This document shows positions 56,869 through 64,000 of a stretch of DNA of 64,000 bases, one piece after another. The stretch's first letter is position 1; the number at the start of each line of letters is the position of its first letter. The translations under genes and the position numbers were made by a program. The notes beneath the pieces were generated by a model. The model searched no databases and was not told the origin of the DNA. It saw nothing but the letters and a program-made list of their open reading frames with translations. The stretch covers positions 7,833,001 through 7,897,000 of the forward strand of contig NC_070563.1 of NCBI RefSeq assembly GCF_026914185.1, written 5' to 3'. The DNA is from Puccinia triticina. Its lineage: Eukaryota > Basidiomycota > Pucciniomycetes > Pucciniales > Pucciniaceae.

Positions 56869-58768
56869 GTTCCTGATGTGTAATACCAATGGTGTATCCG
56901 CTGCGCTGCGTTTAGCGTAGCGCAGCGAGTAGCGCAGCGGTTTTTTGGGTCGCTGCGCTAATCGCTACGCGCAGCGGGTGGAGCGCTACGCTACTCGCTT
57001 TTTGATTTCCCGGTAAAAAATTTAGTATTGTAGCGCGCTACATCAGCGGTCATGTAGCGATGAACCGCTGATTTTCAGCAGTAGCGCAGCGGAATTCCGC
57101 TGCAATAGCGGGTAGCGCAGCGGAGTAGCGCCGCTTTTCTACATACAAGGGGGACAAAAAACCCGGGAAAAAGTAGGGGACTAGATGGATGGAAGGAGTA
57201 GAAAAAATGAAGATGGAAGAAAGATAGTAGAAAAAATGATGACAGAGAGGTTACCAGATCCAATAGCTTACTTGGGTGGATTACTTGCTTGTTTTTTTTT
57301 TGATGGTTTTTGTTTTGGATTTGGTCTGTACTTATCAAATTTTGGGTGCTTCTTTGCAGCGTCAATGACTTGTTGGCAGTCCTCGAAGGGTCCACCTATC
57401 CTGACACCGTCACGTAGCCACATGTGGCTGTTGATACAACGTTCAATCGTTCGTATTGCAAGGCCCGATCGTTCCAACGAACATATTCTTGCCGCTGCTG
57501 AGAACGTACGCTCCACACTGGCTGAGCTGGCTGGGGTTGAAAGATAATCCCTGGCGAGTGATGCCATGACCGGGAAATCCTTGCAATGAATCTTCAAGGG
57601 GAAGCAGAATGAGTTGGAAAATAAATGGAAACTCAAGAGTAAGATCGAAAGGGACTGACCTTCCACCATCCAAGCAGATCTCCCTTTTTGTCCATTGGGA
57701 AGTCGCCTTTATTGTAACGGTCAAGCTCGGTGTTCTGATCCACCTCGGCGGTTTTATTAACTTGTGGATAAAAGTTGAACTCGTCGCTATCGGATTCGGG
57801 TTCAGAATTGTCTTCAGATGGGTCGCCATTTGTGCATTGAGATTGTTTTGGCGAGGACTCTTCCGGCTCGAGTGACTTGAGGAGAGCCTTGCGATTGTCG
57901 AAGAAAGTCTGAACTAGTTTTCTGATACGTTTCACGTGTGGCTGGAACATTTTAGAGAAAAGTTGCATGCGCCATGCCGGATGCAAGAAGGTGGCCATGA
58001 TAACAGTGTTGCAGTTGAGAGCATGTGTCAGATATTTTCTTGTTACGTCAAGCATGGGATCGAACATTGGCTCCAATGGACTCGAAGTCGCACTTGCTTT
58101 TTCCTGTCGTTTTTCCAGATTGTCGATGACCCGGACATACTCATACAGCACCATTGCCAGTTTTGGACCATCACCTTCCATCCGCTTAGTCATATCAAGA
58201 AAATCCTACATATTGAGATTTATAAAGTTCAATATAGGGCCGGGCCCGAGTTAGTCATGAAATTCAAAAGAATCTGACCTTCAACACATTGTTCAAGCAG
58301 TGAACATCCTCCCACTCCGATGGGCGTAATTCGTATGACTTGAAAAAGTGTTTTTCAGCTGATTTACCAACATACAAGTCCGACTCATTCTCAAGCAACT
58401 GTTTGATGACCTGTGTTTCAAAATATAGGATGTTTAGCTTTGGTAATAGTAAATTTGAAATAATAAATAAGAAAAAAGTACCCTTCGCCCCTCGTAAGCA
58501 CGCTGTCTGCTTTCATATGCAATATTCCATCTGATACCATAACCGGCAATGAGTCCGCGTCCGTCGTAATCAAGCTTTTTGGCCCAAAGTTTCCACTTGG
58601 CTTGCTTTTGCGGGGATGAAGCAATCCAGCGACAGATATAGTCAATCTATATCAATGAGAATTCAGATGATTCTCTCAGATGTTTATATCTTTGGGACAG
58701 AATTCAAACACCTGACTAACCTTCTTTAGGGTGAAACCAATGCCGCTATCCTCATTGCATTCACCATT

Positions 58769-60097
58769 GTATGGAAGCCAAGGGACGACACCAATCGCGC
58801 CATTGCGCCATTGTGCCAAATCACTGTGTTGCGAGTCGCAACACAGTGATTTTGGGGGATCAGTCGCAACTTGCGACTGATCCCCCAGAAAATCTCCCAC
58901 ACTATGTGCACATCACCCCCTAGAAAAACATCCAGAAGGAACAATACATCACTTGTATCAATACATCGCGTGTATTAATACAGGTGTATTAATACAGGTG
59001 TATCGATACATCGCGTGTATCGACACATCGGTACACTGATACATTTGTATCGCTACCATACGTATTGGCATATCGGTACATCAATACATATGTATTGGTA
59101 ATTCAATACATCCATACATTTGTATCAGGAATTCAATACAGATGTATTGGTACATTGATACAGATGTATTGGTAAGTCGATACAGATGTATCAATACATA
59201 ACTATTGCTAAATCGATAGAGATGTATCGGGAACTATCGCTCCATCAATACAGACGTATCGGCAACTCGATACATCTGTATCAATGTAGCGATACTTGTG
59301 TATTGAGGTATTGATTTGCGCTGGAACCCGTACCCGAGGCACCGGGGCATACCCGCGGGACGGGGTTTTGGGATGACTCCTGCGGTGCACGTTCCCGCAG
59401 GGCAGTGCCGCCCCGCGGGAGTATGGAGCTTGCGTGAATTGTATGATTATCCTATTGTATCCCGCGGGAAGGTGTATCGTATCCCACAGGGAGGTGTGTT
59501 GTATCCCCCGGGGGCCACAGGTCAGCGGGGTACATATACCCGTATCCCGCGGGTTGGCAGGTATCCATGTCCCGGAAGGCCCCAAGGGGTATCCCCAAGT
59601 CGGTACCCGCGGGCGGGTATACCTGCTGGGATTTTGACAGGCGGGAATAAATCCGCCCCGTACCCCGCGGGTTCCAGCTCTAAATTATTCGATATCGATG
59701 TATCGATGCATCTGTATCAATGTACCAATACATCTGTGTGCCAATACATCTGTATCGAATTACCGATACAAAAGTATGGATGTATCAAATTACCAATACA
59801 TATGTATTGATGTACCAATATGCCAATACGTATGATAGCGATACAAATGTATCAGTGTACCAATGTATCAATACACGCGATGTATCGATACACCTGTATC
59901 AATACACCTGTATTGATACAAGTGATGTATCATTCCTTCTGGATGTTTTTCTAGGGGGTGATGTGCACATAGTGTGGGAGATTTTCTGGGGGATCAGTCG
60001 CAAGTTGCGACTGATCCCCCAAAATCACTGTGTTGCAACTCGCAACACAGTGATTTGGCGCAATGGCGCGATTGGTGTTGTCCCTCGGCTTCCGTAC
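58769..60097. mobile_element. Palindromic element nested in the hAT transposase gene
   Basis: Inverted arms of about 190 bp (ggaagccaagggacgaca... and ...tgtccctcggcttcc) include two perfect hairpins, tgttgcgagtcgcaaca and gggggatcagtcgcaacttgcg plus inverse. Inside are two mirror-image arrays of tgtatcgatacatctgtat words (58945-59310 and 59690-59930) and a GC-rich core. Insertion boundaries are approximate and no clean target duplication was found. Confidence 0.75.
59322..59690. repeat. GC-rich inner palindrome (cccgcggg words)
   Basis: gctggaacccgtacccgagg and ccccgcgggttccagc form the ends. Recurrent tatcccgcggg and ggtacccgcggg words. Base composition differs sharply from the AT-rich arrays on both sides, so it is probably a separate insertion. 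Confidence 0.65.
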
Positions 60098-63000
60098 CAT
60101 CGTCATCATCTCTGGTATGGTCTTCCCAGCCCGGTTCTGGTATGTCTTTCTCTGCATTGTCAGGATCGACATTGAAGCTTGGCTTTAAACTGATCGCTTC
60201 CACTGCGTCTACAATCAAATTGTCCTCTGTTGGTTCCGTTACCTCAATGATTGTATCCAAAATCGGGAAGTAGATGTCTGATTTTTCTGGTCAGACCATT
60301 GTTTTTGAGATTTTGAGAGCCTTCAAACCCGCACCCAAAATTAGGGCAATGACGTGGCAGATGCAGCGGTGGTGGTTATTGGCGACTTCCCAGGAAGTTG
60401 AATCATGATCTGCAAAGATCTTCGCCACGCCCTTCGCCATGGTAAAGTTGTTGCTGCCCGAGTCAGTAGTCTGTGAGATAATGTAATGTTTCAAGGTACT
60501 GGTTAGCTCATTAAAAAACTTGAGCAACATACAAAATAACTCAAAATTACTTATCTTATTGTGTAGCCCATGTTTGATCAAGATGTTGGCAAAGGGATCC
60601 ACAAGATATTTCCCGTTATGATGCCAGGAGACGTACTTGAGGGAAAGATGTCGACAGATGTATTTCCATTCAGGGGATATGTAACAGACGGTTAAGCCGA
60701 TGTACGCCTTGTGACTACCCTTAGTAGTCCAAACATCAGAGACAACCAAAATTTGCGAGTCGGAATCCTAGAAGACAAGCGGTAGGATGACAAAGTATCA
60801 GGTCAATGTATTAACACCGGTATGATGATGAGGATGAGAGAGATTACCTTGATTGCTTTGATAAACTGGTTGCGCTGTTCAATGTAGAGTAGATGAGCTT
60901 GCCAGGCAGCCCACCCCCAAGATAGAAGTTGTGAGGAATTGATAGCGTAGTCGAAGCATACCCGGAGGAGGAAGTCCTCAATACGTAACCAAGGAAGAGA
61001 TTGGCGCACAATCCATATGACTAGAAGCTTGTTGAGGGTTTGATTATCAAAACAACCTTTCGTCAAATAGCTGATGAGAGTCCCCGATCCCAATCCTGAT
61101 CCGGATGACACGTCATTCGCCTTTGCTGCAATTGCCTCCACTGCGGTCAAGGGAAGGTTGGCTCCATCATCAATGGCTTTTGCGCGTCCACGACAAGCTG
61201 CCCGTATCGCACCCTTGATGCTTGCACCGTCTCAATGGGTTTTGAGGTTGCAGTAGGAGCCGTTGTTGGCTTTAAATTCTTTATCGCACTATTGACATGC
61301 ATATGATGTGTTGTTTGGATCCTATGCGGAAATGAGGTTAGTCTGACTGCAAGTCTCTGTAATGTATCATATTCAAAGGAAATAGCACCGGAGGGAGTAT
61401 CTGACCTGCTTTGGACCTTCGCCTGGTATGTAAAAGTAGAGCCTCACGTGATCGAAACCGTCCCGGTCTTGGTCAGGATTCTTTTTGGTCTTACGAGAAT
61501 GATCGACAGCTTTCTGGTTGTCCTCATCAGAGTCTTGCGTGGTATTGACGTGGACTTCCTTGCCCCAACGATTTACCTGTTTCAAACCCAAATCAACCTG
61601 TGAGATATAAGATTAGGAAAAAATAACAGATTAGGAGCAATCTGATAGTATCAACAGGCCACGGTGACAAGGCAATCTTAAAAACAGACTAACCTTTTCA
61701 TTGCAGGCTGATTGATTGGGTTCTTCATCCAGATCGGGAATTACGGTTGTTTTGGATTTTGACTTGGCCGGTGCCGGCCCGCCGTTGGATCCCAGTGCCC
61801 GGCGAGAATTGTTTTGAGTGGGGATGAAACCAGGGCGTGTGCTGGGGGTGCGAAGGCGACTTGATTTCCGACGTATGGATTGGGTGAGATTGGGAGGGTT
61901 ATCAATATCGGGGTTGTTGGGAGGGGTGGAGGGTGTATCTTCTTCCGGGTTATTCCATTTCGACCCCATGATAGGACGCTTGTGCGGCTGGAGGACGATC
62001 GGCCGGCGGGAGGACAGTTGGGCGGCTGAAAGGGCAACGGCTGGCGGAGGATCAGCGTCCGAGCGGAGATAGGAGGTCGGTGCGCTGCTAGCCGCTGCCA
62101 GCAAGCGCGCAGCCGCAGCAAAAAGGCGCTACGCAGCCGCTATCCGCTGATATAGCGGATAGCGGCCACGTAGCTGCTGCGCTGCGCGGCCGCTTTCCGC
62201 TACAGTAGCGGGTAGCGGCCGCGTAGCGGTGATTGAGCGGTTTTTTGCTATCGCTTCGCTTTTTGGCAGCGATAGCGGATGATATTCCGCTGCGCTACCG
62301 CTTCCCCCCCGGGGAGGGTAGCGGAAAATCACTGCACGTAGCGGGTAGCGCAGCGGCGAGACCGCTGCGCTATCGCTACTTGGTCTGATCATGTAGTGAT
62401 CCACCGCTACGCTACGCTATTTTGCCGCTTTTTGTAGCGTAGCGTAGCGGATACACCATTAGTAATACCTCCTTGGAGCTTGAAATATTTTCTAGAGAGT
62501 GTATTCTTATGGCAGAAAAAAATTTGGGGCTGTTTGGAGCACTGTAGATAAGGTTTTGGGGGTTTGCCTTAGTAGGCCAAATCCGCCCCCCGGCTACACA
62601 GGGTCTCCCTGAGGAGTGATAATGCCGTGAAGCTTAAAATATTTTTTAAAGAGTGTATTCTTCAGGCAGAAAAAAATTGGGGCCTTTGGAGCACAGTACT
62701 GTAGATAAGGTTTTGGGGGTTTGCCTTAGTAAGAAATCCGCCAAATCAGCCCCCGGCTACACAAGGTCTCCCTGAGGTGTGCTAATGCTGTGAAGCTCAG
62801 CATATGTTTTAAAGAGTGTATTATTGTTGCATAAAGAAATTGGGGCCATTTGGAGAACCATAGGTAAGGTTTCAGGGGTTTCCCTTAGTAGGAAATCCGC
62901 CAAATTAACCCCCCTGTTCCACAAGGCCTTCATGATGGTTTCTACTGCTGTAAATCTCAAAATATTTTCTAGACAGTGTATCTAGATTGCTGTAAAATTT

Positions 63001-63251
63001 TGGGAGCGTTTGGGTGCTCCAGTGAGGAGATATAAATATTTCTCTATTTTCTGGGATTTTTTGTAAAATTAAAATCCCGGCTCCTGTTTGGGATTGTGGA
63101 ATTACAATTACAACTCCCAAAACGCCCCCGGGTCAAAATGTGGTCGCAAGGACCCGGGAAAGACGTCCCAAGGCGGTCCGTGCAGCGTAAATTGCGTTTG
63201 GGAGTCAATTCTTTAATTTGTGGGAGTCAATTTCTCAACCCCCTAAATTTG

Positions 63252-64000
63252 GAGTGAACATCTGTGCACTTGAAAAAAATGAAAAAATCTCACTTGGAAA
63301 AAACATTTTTTGGAGTGGAATTGGGTTTACTCCAAACTTTTTGTAGTGCATCATGGGTACACTCCAAAAAACAGGCCCTTTTTTGGAGTGTACTTTTGTT
63401 CACTCCAACAAAATTTGGAGTAGACTATGGTTCACTCCAATGAAAGTTGGAGTGGACTATTGTTCACTCCATTTTTGGAGTGGATGTAGTAATTTTTTTG
63501 GTGTGGATTTAGCCTGCCCCTAAAATAATAAAAAATGGTACAGGCAGTGATTCACATCAAACCAACAGTGCATGGCACATATCTAGTCCTCAAGATATTC
63601 AGCTGGCATCCTCCCAGTCTCAAGAAGTCAGTCCTCAAGATTATCAAGGTGTTTCAGGATCCCTTTTCCTTTTCCTTGTTATTTTTTTGTTGTTGTTGTT
63701 GTTCATGTTGTTTTTGTTTTTCTTTGACTCTTGTTTCTTATTCTTTCAGTTTGCGCACGTTGGTTAGGTTCCAGATGAGGAGGGTTGGTCTTTTGTTTCT
63801 TTTTGTTTTGTCTTGTTCCTGTTTTGTCTCTTTTGTTGTGGTTGCTGTAGCACGCGCGTGTGCTCAAGGTTGTGATGAGCTGTCTCCTAGATGTCACAAA
63901 CCCCTGAGTTTGAGTTCAGTTCAAACTCAGACTTTGGGGCACATGACTCCTGCACTGATCCAAGTCAGAAATTCATCAACTCTATTGCTACTGATCTTTG
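63252..64000. other. Gene-free right end
   Basis: 63310-63490 is an array of tggagtg...cactcca words on alternating strands (short palindromic repeat). 63655-63850 is a T-rich tract with gttgttgttgtt. No gene. Confidence 0.5.

Larger units (their letters stand above)
57268..61969 (-). pseudogene. hAT-family (Ac-like) transposase
   Basis: Multi-exon minus-strand gene. Exons seen include 61969-61694 (Pro/Ser-rich N-terminus), 61597-61406, 61321-60848 (BED-type zinc finger YACQ-CDKEFKANNGSYCNLKTH, then helices), 60767-about 60300 (SDVWTTKGSH, TTDSGSNN, RCICHVIALI), about 58193-57650 (DPMLDVTRKYL, LDRYNKGDF) and a last exon near 57595-57268. The C-terminus has ARDYLSTPASSASVERTFSAA, the hAT dimerisation motif. 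The finger is broken by TAG (61289-61291) and TGA (61232-61234), and a 1.3-kb palindromic insertion disrupts the middle. Inactive. It should have bound the gctacgc-type subterminal words. Confidence 0.85.
56888..62461 (-). mobile_element. hAT transposon
   Basis: 5,574 bp with ends aatggtgtatccgct and agcggatacaccatta and the 8-bp duplication GTAATACC (56880-56887, 62462-62469). Subterminal ~250-bp regions on both sides are full of gcgtagc/gctacgc/cgctgcg words. Encodes an hAT transposase on the minus strand. Contains the palindromic insertion around 58769-60097. Confidence 0.9.
55721..63243. mobile_element. Large foldback with Mutator-like ends, enclosing an hAT element
   Basis: Left end gggggttgag and right end ctcaaccccc, flanked by TAAATTTG (55713-55720, 63244-63251). 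The terminal ~130 bp carry gactccca words like the MULE at 44866. The left arm has four ~160-bp units (cctactaagg at 56041, 56200, 56359, 56521), and the right arm (62462-63243) is its reverse complement. An hAT transposon split the right arm at gtaatacc. The original element was about 1.9 kb with no genes. Confidence 0.87.

Noticed and set aside
57268..62461. Tandem repeat clusters read as a CRISPR array or origin
   Set aside because: Eukaryotic context; repeats are palindromic transposon ends with no regular spacers.

Overview
The window is nuclear DNA of a filamentous fungus, most likely a basidiomycete and plausibly a rust (Pucciniales). The evidence is short GT-AG introns (65-120 bp), fungal-type Ty3/Gypsy, hAT and Mutator-like elements, a Mutator-like transposase fused to an OTU protease, a Zn(II)2Cys6 cluster, an ARPC2 gene and a fungal GST-like gene. 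The rust assignment is inference; no rRNA, tRNA or CRISPR locus was seen.

Layout. 1-5690: two foldback repeats (1-772, 2555-3095), an intronless RRM gene with a poly(A) tract, and noncoding DNA. 5691-10684: a decayed Ty3/Gypsy remnant (protease, RT, RNase H, integrase; Gag not found). 11665-23552: a second Gypsy element with both LTRs and a 4-bp target duplication. It contains an antisense-oriented solo LTR (itself carrying a Harbinger-like MITE) and a TIR element made of GCTACGC-type words. Subtracting these insertions rejoins Pol in frame. An intron-containing Zn(II)2Cys6 protein gene lies antisense between Pol and the 3' LTR.

24517-42225 is the gene island. All genes here are on the minus strand except the last: a secreted protein (25074-25919), a 991-aa coiled-coil protein (26495-29927), a GST-like protein (31127-32734), ARPC2 of the Arp2/3 complex (39438-41014), and a divergently transcribed unknown gene (41364-42225). 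MITEs and foldbacks with clear target duplications fill the gap between GST and ARPC2.

43640-63243 is again repeat-dense. A 44-bp palindromic satellite flanks (in opposite orientations) a 7-kb Mutator-like element with a 9-bp target duplication. Its OTU-protease exon is split by a 1.56-kb solo LTR. Further right, a foldback with Mutator-like ends (55721-63243) encloses an hAT transposon (56888-62461), which encloses a palindromic element (about 58769-60097), which encloses a GC-rich palindrome.

Common threads: most inactivating changes are C-to-T or G-to-A at CpG (CGA to TGA stops, catalytic Asp to Asn), suggesting methylation-driven decay. A conserved ~90-bp module beginning with a GTAAGT-like word recurs five times at Pol domain boundaries of the two Gypsy elements. 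Several foldbacks share a ~160-bp internal period. Exon joins were worked out by hand from splice signals and reading phase and have no transcript support.
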